The notes under the pieces are model-generated. The model was not told the DNA's origin. It ran no database searches and saw only the letters and a list, made by a program, of their open reading frames with translations. Shown in pieces: positions 9,099 to 15,749 of a stretch of DNA of 32,163 bases (the stretch's first letter is position 1; the number at the start of each line of letters is the position of its first letter). Position numbers and translations under genes: made by a program. Source of the stretch: an uncultured Muribaculaceae bacterium (lineage in GTDB: Bacteria; Bacteroidota; Bacteroidia; Bacteroidales; Muribaculaceae); NCBI GenBank assembly GCA_934675575.1, contig CAKUQQ010000020.1, positions 1-32,163 on the forward strand. The letters are read 5' to 3'.

Positions 9099-10112
9099 AT
9101 GATAGCCGGCATTATCGACAGGAAATCACTTGAGCGTTTGAGCAAACTGGTGCGCAACGCCCACCACATAGTGATAACGTGCCACTTGTCGCCCGACGGC
9201 GACGCAGTGGGCTCGTCGCTTGCATTGTGCCGCGTGCTCAACAATATGGGCAAGGACGCCTATGTGGTGGTGCCCGACCAGATTCCGCGCTCGCTGCTGT
9301 TCATGCCAGGCGTGAACGACGTGGTGACTTACAGCTGCCAAGAGCTGCGCGGACGCTTCCTCGTGAACAACGCAGACCTGATTTTCTGCCTCGACTTCAA
9401 CTGCCTGAAGCGAATCGACAAGCTCGGCGCACTGATAGAGAAATCAACGGCGGCCAAGGTGATGATAGACCACCACCTGAAACCCGAAACCATGTGCGAC
9501 ATATTGATTTCGTTTCCGCAGTTGTCGTCAACGTGCGAGCTGATATACCGCACGCTCATGGAGCTTGGCTGGCTGTCGCACTTCGACAAGCAAGCGGCCT
9601 CAAACATATATGTGGGCATGACCACCGACACCGGCAATTTCACTTACAGCTCAAACTATCCTGAAATCTACGAGATTCTTGCCGACCTTATGACCTACAA
9701 AATCGACAAGGAGCGGCTATATAACTTGGCAATGAACACTTTTTCGGCCGACTGTCTGCGCATTCAGGGTTTTGCTCTGAGCGAGAAAATGGAGGTGTTT
9801 GCCGACAAGGGCGTGGCGCTCATCACCCTGTCGAAAGATGAGCTTGAGCGGTTCAACTACAAGAAGGGCGACACCGAGGGGCTGGTCAACAAGCCTCTTG
9901 CCATTCCGGAGGTGCACATATCATTTTTCTTGCGCGAGGACCGAGACAACTATGTAAAGGTGTCAACACGCTCGCAAGGCGACTTTGCAGTTAACGAGAT
10001 ATGTGAGCGTCACTTCAACGGCGGCGGTCACAAAAACGCTGCCGGAGGCGAGTTTAACGGCTCAATAGCCGAAGCTGTTGACAAATTCAGGGAAATTCTA
10101 AGCGAACTTTGA
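9099..10112 (+). CDS. nrnA: DHH-family phosphoesterase, NrnA-like (oligoribonuclease / pAp phosphatase)
   Basis: A 337-residue cytoplasmic enzyme. In this family it hydrolyses short oligoribonucleotides and often 3'-phosphoadenosine 5'-phosphate. Metal-binding motifs are in order: SPDGDAVGSS at 31-40, LDFN at 98-101, the DHH triad at 124-126 and TDTGNF at about 176-181. The C-terminal DHHA1 domain has GGGHKNAAGG at about 308-317. The ATG at 9099 follows AAGGA and the promoter at 9070. The frame extends 65 codons upstream into the divergent promoter region and is not used. No orn gene is visible here, so an oligoribonuclease role is reasonable. Confidence 0.92.
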   Translation: MIAGIIDRKSLERLSKLVRNAHHIVITCHLSPDGDAVGSSLALCRVLNNMGKDAYVVVPDQIPRSLLFMPGVNDVVTYSCQELRGRFLVNNADLIFCLDFNCLKRIDKLGALIEKSTAAKVMIDHHLKPETMCDILISFPQLSSTCELIYRTLMELGWLSHFDKQAASNIYVGMTTDTGNFTYSSNYPEIYEILADLMTYKIDKERLYNLAMNTFSADCLRIQGFALSEKMEVFADKGVALITLSKDELERFNYKKGDTEGLVNKPLAIPEVHISFFLREDRDNYVKVSTRSQGDFAVNEICERHFNGGGHKNAAGGEFNGSIAEAVDKFREILSEL

Positions 10113-10154
10113 CCAAACGATTTTTTAGCTAAATATTTATATCTTTTCAAGAAA

Positions 10155-10727
10155 ATGAAAATCAACAAATTATATCTTTCGTTACTTTTAGTGATTTTTG
10201 CAGTGGCAGCATCGTCGTGCAGCGACAAAGAGAGCTACTCCGACTTGCTCAACAGCGAGCGCGACGCCGTGAATGCCTATCTGTCAACGCAGCGTGTGAT
10301 TAACGAAATTCCGGCTGACACAGTGTTTGAGACCGGTCCAGACGCTCCTTTCTACCGCATAGACCCCGACGGCAACGTGTATATGCAAGTAATAAAGGCT
10401 GGAAGCAAGACCAACAAGGCCAAGACGTCGCAGAAGATATATTTCCGCTACAGCCGCTACAACCTGCAATATTGGTACAAATATAACGAATGGGTGGCAG
10501 AGGGCAACTCCACCGAGATGAGTCTTGCATCGTCATACTTCCTGTATGCCGACTTCTCGCTTCAGTTGTCGTCGCAATGGGGCTCCGGCATTCAGTTGCC
10601 ACTCTCGCTTCTGGGCATTGACTCCGAGGTCAACGTGATTATCAAGTCGCAATATGGCCAAACAAGCGAAATATCGCAAGTGCAGCCATACCTCTACCAT
10701 CTGCGCTACTTCCCCAACAAGCTGTAA
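10155..10727 (+). CDS. DUF4827-like lipoprotein
   Basis: A 190-residue protein with a lipoprotein signal peptide whose lipobox AASSC places the acylated Cys at about residue 22. It then has SDKESYSDLLNSERDAVNAYL and an aromatic-rich C-terminal half. Length, signal and start of the mature region fit the Bacteroidales DUF4827 family, which I recall as located beside glmM. It sits 42 bp after nrnA and 52 bp before glmM on the same strand, so co-transcription is likely. Probably periplasmic side of a membrane; molecular function unknown. Family call from memory. Confidence 0.75.
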   Translation: MKINKLYLSLLLVIFAVAASSCSDKESYSDLLNSERDAVNAYLSTQRVINEIPADTVFETGPDAPFYRIDPDGNVYMQVIKAGSKTNKAKTSQKIYFRYSRYNLQYWYKYNEWVAEGNSTEMSLASSYFLYADFSLQLSSQWGSGIQLPLSLLGIDSEVNVIIKSQYGQTSEISQVQPYLYHLRYFPNKL

Positions 10728-10779
10728 CACCGCAAGATCCCACAATCCACAAGCAGAAAACCAAAAACAATTTACAGAT

Positions 10780-12165
10780 ATGTCATTAATAAAGTCAATT
10801 TCAGGCATCAGAGGCACAATCGGCGGCTTAGCCGGCAACAACCTCACCCCTCTCGACATTGTCAAGTTTACCAGCGCTTATGCAACCTACATACGCCGCA
10901 CCACCAAGCAAACCAGCAACGTGATAGTTGTGGGGCGCGATGCGCGCCTGTCGGGCAAAATGGTGCTCAACGTGGTGGAAGGCACTCTCATGGGCATGGG
11001 CTTCGATGTGGTGAACATAGGTCTGGCCACCACCCCCACCACCGAGCTTGCCGTGGCTGGCGAAAAAGCTTGTGGCGGAATCATCATCACCGCATCGCAC
11101 AACCCCAAGCAATGGAACGCCCTGAAGTTGCTTAACGACAAAGGCGAATTTCTGACCGACGCGCAAGGCAAGGAGGTGCTGCGCATAGCCGAAGCGGCCG
11201 AGTTTGACTATGCCCCTGTGGAGAAGCTCGGACAGGTGGAGAAAAACGACACCTATCTGCGCCGCCACATCGATGCCGTGTGCAACCTGAAACTCGTTGA
11301 CACCGAAGCAATAGCCAAGGCCGACTTCACTGTGGCGGTAGATGCCGTCAACAGCATAGGCGGTGTGGCAATACCCAAACTGCTCGCCGCACTCGGTGTG
11401 AAAAAAGTGGAAAAACTGTTTTGCGACCCCACTGGCAACTTTGGGCACACACCAGAACCAATTCCGCAAAACCTCACTGCTATCAGCAACTTCATGAAGC
11501 AGGGTAAAGCCGATGTGGGCTTTGTGGTTGACCCCGACGTTGACCGCCTGGCCATAGTGATGGAAAACGGAGAATTCTTTGTGGAAGAATACACCCTTGT
11601 GGCTGTGGCCGACTATGTGCTTAGCCACACTCCTGGCCCAACGGTGAGCAACCTGTCGTCGTCGAGGGCGCTGCGCGATGTGACCGAGAAACACGGCTGC
11701 TCCTACACTGCAGCTGCCGTGGGCGAAGTGAATGTGACCACCGAAATGCGCCGCACAGGAGCCGTAATAGGCGGCGAAGGCAATGGCGGAGTAATCTATC
11801 CGGAGTTGCACTACGGACGCGATGCACTGGTTGGCGTGGCTCTGTTCCTCACATTGCTTGCCAAGAGCGGTATGAAGGTGAGTGAGCTCAAAAAGACATA
11901 TCCGCCTTATCAGATTGCAAAGACTAAGCTCCAGCTCACCCCCGGCATGGACGTTGACAAGATTCTTAATGCAGTGAAAGAGCATTACAAGAACGAAAAA
12001 CTCACCACAACCGACGGCGTGAAAATCGACTTTGCCGACAGCTGGGTGCATCTGCGCAAGAGCAACACCGAACCCATAATCCGCATCTACAGCGAAGCTC
12101 ACACAATGGCAGAGGCAGTGAAGCTTGGCGAGAATGTCAAGAAAATAGTCGAGAGCCTCATCTAA
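10780..12165 (+). CDS. glmM: Phosphoglucosamine mutase
   Basis: A 461-residue alpha-D-phosphohexomutase, predicted to convert glucosamine-6-P to glucosamine-1-P for UDP-GlcNAc, and hence peptidoglycan and LPS. The phosphoserine loop TASHNP puts the catalytic Ser at 106. The Mg site is DPDVDR at 251-256, the sugar-binding loop GGEGNGG at about 331-337, and the phosphate-binding loop RKSNTEP at about 426-432. SGIRGTIGG at the N-terminus is typical. The start at 10780 gives a normal N-terminus; a longer frame overlapping the upstream gene is rejected. A phosphomannomutase activity cannot be excluded from sequence alone. A strong terminator follows. Confidence 0.93.
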   Translation: MSLIKSISGIRGTIGGLAGNNLTPLDIVKFTSAYATYIRRTTKQTSNVIVVGRDARLSGKMVLNVVEGTLMGMGFDVVNIGLATTPTTELAVAGEKACGGIIITASHNPKQWNALKLLNDKGEFLTDAQGKEVLRIAEAAEFDYAPVEKLGQVEKNDTYLRRHIDAVCNLKLVDTEAIAKADFTVAVDAVNSIGGVAIPKLLAALGVKKVEKLFCDPTGNFGHTPEPIPQNLTAISNFMKQGKADVGFVVDPDVDRLAIVMENGEFFVEEYTLVAVADYVLSHTPGPTVSNLSSSRALRDVTEKHGCSYTAAAVGEVNVTTEMRRTGAVIGGEGNGGVIYPELHYGRDALVGVALFLTLLAKSGMKVSELKKTYPPYQIAKTKLQLTPGMDVDKILNAVKEHYKNEKLTTTDGVKIDFADSWVHLRKSNTEPIIRIYSEAHTMAEAVKLGENVKKIVESLI

Positions 12166-12200
12166 GGCCATCTGCGGCATTTATTGCCAATAAAAAACAC

Positions 12201-12240
12201 GAAGGGCGGCAACCTGTTTCAGTTGCCGCCCTTCGCTTTT
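12201..12240. terminator. Bidirectional intrinsic terminator
   Basis: A perfect 13-bp stem GAAGGGCGGCAAC/GTTGCCGCCCTTC with an 8-nt loop. It has T-rich sequence on the plus side and TGTTTTTTATT on the minus side, so it can end both glmM and the convergent small gene at 12257-12523. Confidence 0.9.
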
Positions 12241-12256
12241 ATTATCTTCCACAAAT

Positions 12257-12523
12257 TTATTCTTCGGGGAGAAGGTCGTCGAGCGACTTTTCTCCCACAA
12301 ACACCTCGCGAGCCAGCACCAACACCAGCTGTGCCTCATCGGGCTCAAGCGTGGTGAGCGTGTTGAGCATTGACTGCTGGTCGGGGTGATAGGCATTGTG
12401 CTCACGCATGTAGTCTTGAAACTCCTTAACGGTGTCTTGCGACGACAAATATTTCACTGCCGTGCGCAAATCATGCCTGGTAAATTTGGTGAGCAACTTC
12501 TCAATGATTTCTTGTGTTGTCAT
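12257..12523 (-). CDS. Small protein of unknown function
   Basis: An 88-residue acidic, probably all-helical protein (starts MTTQEIIEKLLTKF, ends EKSLDDLLPEE) without signal peptide, membrane segment or cysteine motif. A Bacteroidetes promoter box (TAATTTTG on the minus strand, 12592-12599) lies about 70 bp upstream and a shared terminator just downstream, so it looks like a real monocistronic gene. I do not recognise the family. Confidence 0.7.
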   Translation of the reverse strand: MTTQEIIEKLLTKFTRHDLRTAVKYLSSQDTVKEFQDYMREHNAYHPDQQSMLNTLTTLEPDEAQLVLVLAREVFVGEKSLDDLLPEE

Positions 12524-12591
12524 GTCGTTATTCTTGTTTTAGCTTGTTTGCACTTCTTTTGTCAGAAACTTCACTGCCGGGTTTCTGTGTA

Positions 12592-12599
12592 CAAAATTA
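12592..12599 (-). promoter_or_regulatory. -7 box upstream of the 88-residue protein
   Basis: Minus strand TAATTTTG (TAnnTTTG). The rest of the 340-bp divergent gap 12524-12865 holds this box and the ompA promoter; I see no other element. Confidence 0.55.
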
Positions 12600-12793
12600 C
12601 TCATTATTGCCGAAATATTGACAATGTCATGCCTGCCAGGCACCTTGACGCCACTCCATACTGACAAATTTTCGCCACACTCACCTATGGTACAGATATT
12701 GCACAGCATTTTAATGCCAGCACGCAAAAGGCACAAAGGCAACCACGCCAAATGGTCGTTTTTTCCCAAACAATGTGATTTTTGCCACAAGAG

Positions 12794-12824
12794 TTTGCGA
12801 CATTACACATTTTCATTACCTTTG
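12794..12824 (+). promoter_or_regulatory. Promoter of the OmpA-type porin gene
   Basis: TTTG (12794-12797), 19-bp spacer, TACCTTTG (12817-12824). The -7 box is identical to that of the rrn promoter, in keeping with strong expression. Confidence 0.85.
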
Positions 12825-12865
12825 CGGCTCGTTAAGAGAAAAGGCAATTTATATTTTTTAGAAAA

Positions 12866-14065
12866 ATGAAAAAGATTGTATTACTTATCGCTCTCGTGAT
12901 GGGAGCAACAGCTGCCCAGGCTCAAGTCACCAACGAGGGCAGCAAATTCTCAGACAACTGGTCACTCACACTCAAAGGTGGTGCAGTTTCACCAATGAAC
13001 CACTTCGCATTTTGGGAGAACGCACGCGGCATCGCAGGTCTCGAACTCCGCAAGCAAGTGACTTCAGTTTTGGGTTTGGGTTTAGAAAGTGAAGTTTCAT
13101 TCAACACATCAAGCTGGTACAAACCAGGCTACGCAACAGCTTGGGCTGACCACAGCAACAATATCGTTGACCATCAGTTGGTGGGCATGTTCGGTACTAT
13201 CAACTTCAACAACTGGTTTGGTGGCTACAAGGGCTACCGTCAGGCTTTCGAGGTGGAAGCCGTGGTTGGTGCTGGCTGGTGGCACGCCTACAAAACTGGA
13301 AAATGGCTTGTTAACGACGTTACAATCAAGGCTAAAGACCAGAACTCTTGGTACACCAAGGCTGGTTTGAACTTCAACTTCAACCTCGGTGAAGCCAAGG
13401 CTTGGACAATCGCATTCAAACCTGCTGTGGTGTGGAACATGGAATATGCTCAACCTAACAGCCGCTTCAACGGCAACAACGCTGCTGTGGAACTCGAAGC
13501 CGGTCTTACTTACCACTTCGGCAACAGCAACGGTCAGCACTACATGACCTACTGCCCAAAGCAGTACACTCAATCTGACCTCGACGCTGTGAACGCCAAG
13601 GTTAACGACCTGCGCAGCCAGTTGAGCAACACTCAAAGCCAGCTCGACGCTGCCAACAACCGTGCCGACCAGCTTGAGCGTGACCTCAAGGCCTGCAACG
13701 CCAAGAAGAACAAAGTGGTAACAGTTGACAAGACTGGCGAATCTCTTGAGACCAACGTATTCTTCGACCAAGGCAAATATGTGATTTCTCGCGCACAACA
13801 ACCAAACGTGGAGCGTGTGGCTACATTCCTCAAGAACCACAAAAAGGCCACAGTGACAATCAAGGGCTATGCTTCACCAGAAGGCAGCAAGGAAATCAAT
13901 GAGAAACTTGCCAAGAACCGTGCTAAAGCCGTTCGCGACATGCTCGTTAACCAATACAAGGTTTCTGCAAAACGCATCTCTTACGACGGCCAGGGCGTGG
14001 GCAACATGTTCAGCGAGCCTGACTGGAACCGTGTTTCTATCTGCAACATTCTTCAAGACAAGTAA
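12866..14065 (+). CDS. OmpA-family outer membrane protein
   Basis: A 399-residue major outer-membrane protein. The signal peptide MKKIVLLIALVMGATAAQA is followed by an N-terminal beta-barrel (about 25-230) rich in aromatic/glycine strands and ending at LTYHFG. A coiled-coil linker follows (about 245-285, SDLDAVNAKVNDLRSQL and LERDLKAC). The C-terminal OmpA peptidoglycan-binding domain (about 290-399) contains KGYASPEGSKEIN and LAKNRAKAVRDML. It tethers the outer membrane to peptidoglycan and may form pores. Codon choice is strongly biased (AAC, GGC, CGT, AAG), unlike most neighbours, fitting high expression. Monocistronic, with a consensus promoter and its own terminator. Confidence 0.95.
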   Translation: MKKIVLLIALVMGATAAQAQVTNEGSKFSDNWSLTLKGGAVSPMNHFAFWENARGIAGLELRKQVTSVLGLGLESEVSFNTSSWYKPGYATAWADHSNNIVDHQLVGMFGTINFNNWFGGYKGYRQAFEVEAVVGAGWWHAYKTGKWLVNDVTIKAKDQNSWYTKAGLNFNFNLGEAKAWTIAFKPAVVWNMEYAQPNSRFNGNNAAVELEAGLTYHFGNSNGQHYMTYCPKQYTQSDLDAVNAKVNDLRSQLSNTQSQLDAANNRADQLERDLKACNAKKNKVVTVDKTGESLETNVFFDQGKYVISRAQQPNVERVATFLKNHKKATVTIKGYASPEGSKEINEKLAKNRAKAVRDMLVNQYKVSAKRISYDGQGVGNMFSEPDWNRVSICNILQDK

Positions 14066-14100
14066 AACAAGTTAACAAATAACTCTTGACAAACCCACAC

Positions 14101-14137
14101 GAGGGGACTGTGCAGTTGTACAGCCCCCTCTTTTTTT
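14101..14137 (+). terminator. Intrinsic terminator of the OmpA-type gene
   Basis: GAGGGG-A-CTGT pairs with ACAG-C-CCCCTC, then seven T. It lies 36 bp after the stop codon. Confidence 0.9.
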
Positions 14138-14162
14138 ACTTTTTTTTATCGGCAACGGCTTT

Positions 14163-14253
14163 TTTGCATTATCTTTGAATAAGATAAGCTGCATCTCGGC
14201 AAAACATTCAAGCAAGCTTGATGTTCTGCGTCTCGATTTGCATTATCTTTGAA
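14163..14253 (+). promoter_or_regulatory. Tandem promoters on a 17-bp direct repeat
   Basis: The 17-mer TTTGCATTATCTTTGAA occurs at 14163-14179 and 14237-14253, 74 bp apart. Each copy contains a TATCTTTG -7 box (14170-14177; 14244-14251). The first -7 box lies within a perfect 7-bp inverted repeat TTATCTT-N5-AAGATAA (14169-14187) that could be an operator. The segment between holds a near-palindrome around CAAGCAAGCTTG. Confidence 0.6.
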
Positions 14254-14308
14254 CACATAACAACAAAAAAACGAAAACGTAATCTACAACCCACAAATAG
14301 AAACAACT

Positions 14309-14785
14309 ATGGCACAACTCTTGATTTGCCCCACTTGCGGCGGAAAAATTTCGTCAAATGCCACCACTTGCCCACACTGCGGTGAAACAGAATTCTTCCG
14401 CAACGTGACCGAAACACGCTTTGTGGAATGTGAGCACTGCAACGGCACAGGCATTGTGTTTCGCATTGCCTACGCCAACGACTACCACAGCGGCTTTTTC
14501 GCTTATGAGGCGAACATGAGCACGCTTGGCCGCTACAAAGACCTCACCAAATTCTATGTCAACGACACCACTGGCCGCCGTTGCCAAGTAGGCATACAAG
14601 ACGATGCCCCGAACCGCGATTTGATGATACAGTCAATACGAGAGCGCAATTTCCTGCTCAAAACTTGGCCAGATTTCGCTTTGTACTATGACCCTCAGCC
14701 ATGCCCAGTGTGCGATGGTATGGGTAAACTGGAAACCAAAGTTGTTACGCGCAAGATTGACTTGCGTAAAAAATTCAACCCATGA
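14309..14785 (+). CDS. Zinc-ribbon / CxxCxGxG protein of unknown function
   Basis: A 158-residue soluble protein. A zinc ribbon at the N-terminus (CPTC at about 8-11 and CPHC at about 22-25) is followed by CEHCNGTG (about 39-46) and, near the C-terminus, CPVCDGMG (about 131-138). The last two are DnaJ-type CxxCxGxG motifs, which normally form a paired zinc site. The centre has no recognised domain. The pattern suggests a zinc-bound scaffold rather than an enzyme. Its stop overlaps the next start (ATGA). Tandem promoters lie upstream (14163-14253). Not recognised beyond these motifs. Confidence 0.75.
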   Translation: MAQLLICPTCGGKISSNATTCPHCGETEFFRNVTETRFVECEHCNGTGIVFRIAYANDYHSGFFAYEANMSTLGRYKDLTKFYVNDTTGRRCQVGIQDDAPNRDLMIQSIRERNFLLKTWPDFALYYDPQPCPVCDGMGKLETKVVTRKIDLRKKFNP

Positions 14786-15168
14786 CACGTTACACCAAGG
14801 TCATCTCCGTTGACAAAAACGCAAACCTGACCTACGCAGACAGCGACACCCAGCAAGCCCTCATAGCCCACAAGCGGCAAGCAATAGCCGCTTGCCGAGA
14901 CAAGGTGTCGCGACGGCAAATGGAATATGAGCTCGCGCAGATGCTAATCAGCATAGGTAACGAGCGCGATGCCGCCGACGCTCTTTGCAATATTGTGGAG
15001 GGTGCATCGCCAAAGGAGTTGAGGGTGTGTGAGCAAGACAACAGCTCGTCGCCAGTGGCAAAGGCGTTTGGTGCGCTGCGCAACCTTGCTTGCAGCCACG
15101 ACGAATATGTGTGGGAAACCGCCAGCCAAGCCGTCAGCACCGTTCTCCAACAGCTCCACCACGAATAA
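14782..15168 (+). CDS. Hypothetical protein coupled to the zinc-ribbon gene
   Basis: A 128-residue, probably helical soluble protein with no signal peptide and no known motif. Two N-terminal regions (SDTQQALIAHKRQAIAACR; MEYELAQMLISIGNERDAAD) look like repeat-like helical hairpins. The ATG overlaps the upstream stop by 4 bp, so the two proteins are probably translated together and may interact. It ends 13 bp before the composite repeat at 15181. Confidence 0.65.
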   Translation: MTRYTKVISVDKNANLTYADSDTQQALIAHKRQAIAACRDKVSRRQMEYELAQMLISIGNERDAADALCNIVEGASPKELRVCEQDNSSSPVAKAFGALRNLACSHDEYVWETASQAVSTVLQQLHHE

Positions 15169-15189
15169 CCATCCACCATAGTGTGATAC

Positions 15190-15206
15190 GCGTACCTCCG
15201 GCACGC
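15190..15206 (+). repeat. 17-mer hairpin module, outer copy of unit 1
   Basis: GCGTACCTCCGGCACGC. Five copies of GYGTACCTYCGGCACRC are in the window (also 15275-15291 and 31745-31761 on plus; 15611-15627 and 32079-32095 on minus). Each folds as GYGT/ACRC plus CC/GG around a 3-nt loop, with a constant A-C mismatch. Confidence 0.85.
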
Positions 15207-15228
15207 TGATTGCTGGGGTGTCACTGCC

Positions 15229-15262
15229 CCCACGACCGTCGCTGCCGCTCCTCTGTCGTGGG
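15229..15262 (+). repeat. Constant-loop hairpin module, unit 1 right arm
   Basis: Stem CCCACGAC/GTCGTGGG around the 18-nt loop CGTCGCTGCCGCTCCTCT. Sister copies are at 15554-15582 (minus orientation, 6-bp stem GCCGAC/GTCGGC), 31785-31818 (stem CCTCCGAC/GTCGGAGG) and 32109-32142 (minus orientation, same stem as here). Confidence 0.85.
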
Positions 15263-15694
15263 TTACACGCAAACGTGTACCTTCGGCACACTCACACCCA
15301 GATTGGACGAGTACGACATGGCAATGTCGTCGTGTCAAGCAACCCATCATAAGCGCCACTGCTCTGGTCTGTGGTGGAGATGTGATGACGTGGGTATGCG
15401 GATTGGGGAGTGGAGCAGGGGGCTGTCGAGAGCTGGCTTGTAGTTGGAGGCGTTTTATGCTTGTGGAGCGTATGGGGAGTTGGTATGGTTTGCAGTTCGA
15501 GGATGTGTGGAGTGGAGTTGGAGAGCCCTGGAGGGGCTCGTGTGTAGGTAACCGCCGACTGAGGAGCGCAGCGACGGTCGGCAGACGTGCGCAGACACTC
15601 CAGGAGGACTGTGTGCCGAAGGTACACGTATCACACCATCACTGCACCATGCTCTATCGCCGCATAAGTGCGACACCACCCACATAACAACAGC

Positions 15695-15730
15695 AAGGGG
15701 CTGCAAGCGATTTTTTTCTTGCAACCCCTT
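15695..15730 (-). terminator. Hairpin downstream of ftsH, probable terminator
   Basis: AAGGGG-C-TGCAAG pairs with CTTGCA-A-CCCCTT around a 10-nt loop, 20 bp after the ftsH stop. The tail on the minus strand is not a clean T-run (GCTGTTGTT), so termination efficiency is uncertain. The 12-mer TTTGCATTATCT found in the tandem promoters at 14163 recurs beside it (15729-15740). Confidence 0.55.
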
Positions 15731-15749
15731 TGCATTATCTAACAGCTAT

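Larger units (their letters stand above)
15181..15636 (-). repeat. Composite dispersed repeat, complete copy (unit 1)
   Basis: A 456-bp non-coding unit with about 26-bp imperfect terminal inverted repeats. Both ends read GTGTGATACG, followed by the 17-mer GYGTACCTYCGGCACRC (15190-15206; 15611-15627), differing at three positions. A third 17-mer is at 15275-15291. Two hairpins with an almost constant loop lie at 15229-15262 and 15554-15582. A left-arm block containing GAGCCCCTCCAGGGCTC (minus strand) is at 15519-15553. The centre, about 15340-15518, is C/A-rich and G-poor on the minus strand. Read on the minus strand, module order equals that of the unit at 31741-32163. It lies between convergent gene ends. 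No transposase is present and I see no target-site duplication. Confidence 0.85.

Noticed and set aside
10828..12180. Minus-strand open frame of 450 codons opposite glmM
   Set aside because: Antisense to a fully supported glmM; composition (many His, Cys, Gly) is typical of a reverse-frame shadow.
12505..12523. Shared start context GACATGACAACAC at 12523 and 21837 (minus strand)
   Set aside because: A 13-base match around two ATGs could be chance; the downstream proteins and promoters are unrelated.
15210..15627. Conserved-looking peptides in the repeats (for example DRRCRSSV and GGYLHTSPSRAL)
   Set aside because: They appear in several copies, but one copy of the constant loop lacks a base, which breaks the frame. 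No start, promoter or common stop fits, and stem changes are compensatory at the base level. The conservation is better explained by DNA/RNA structure.
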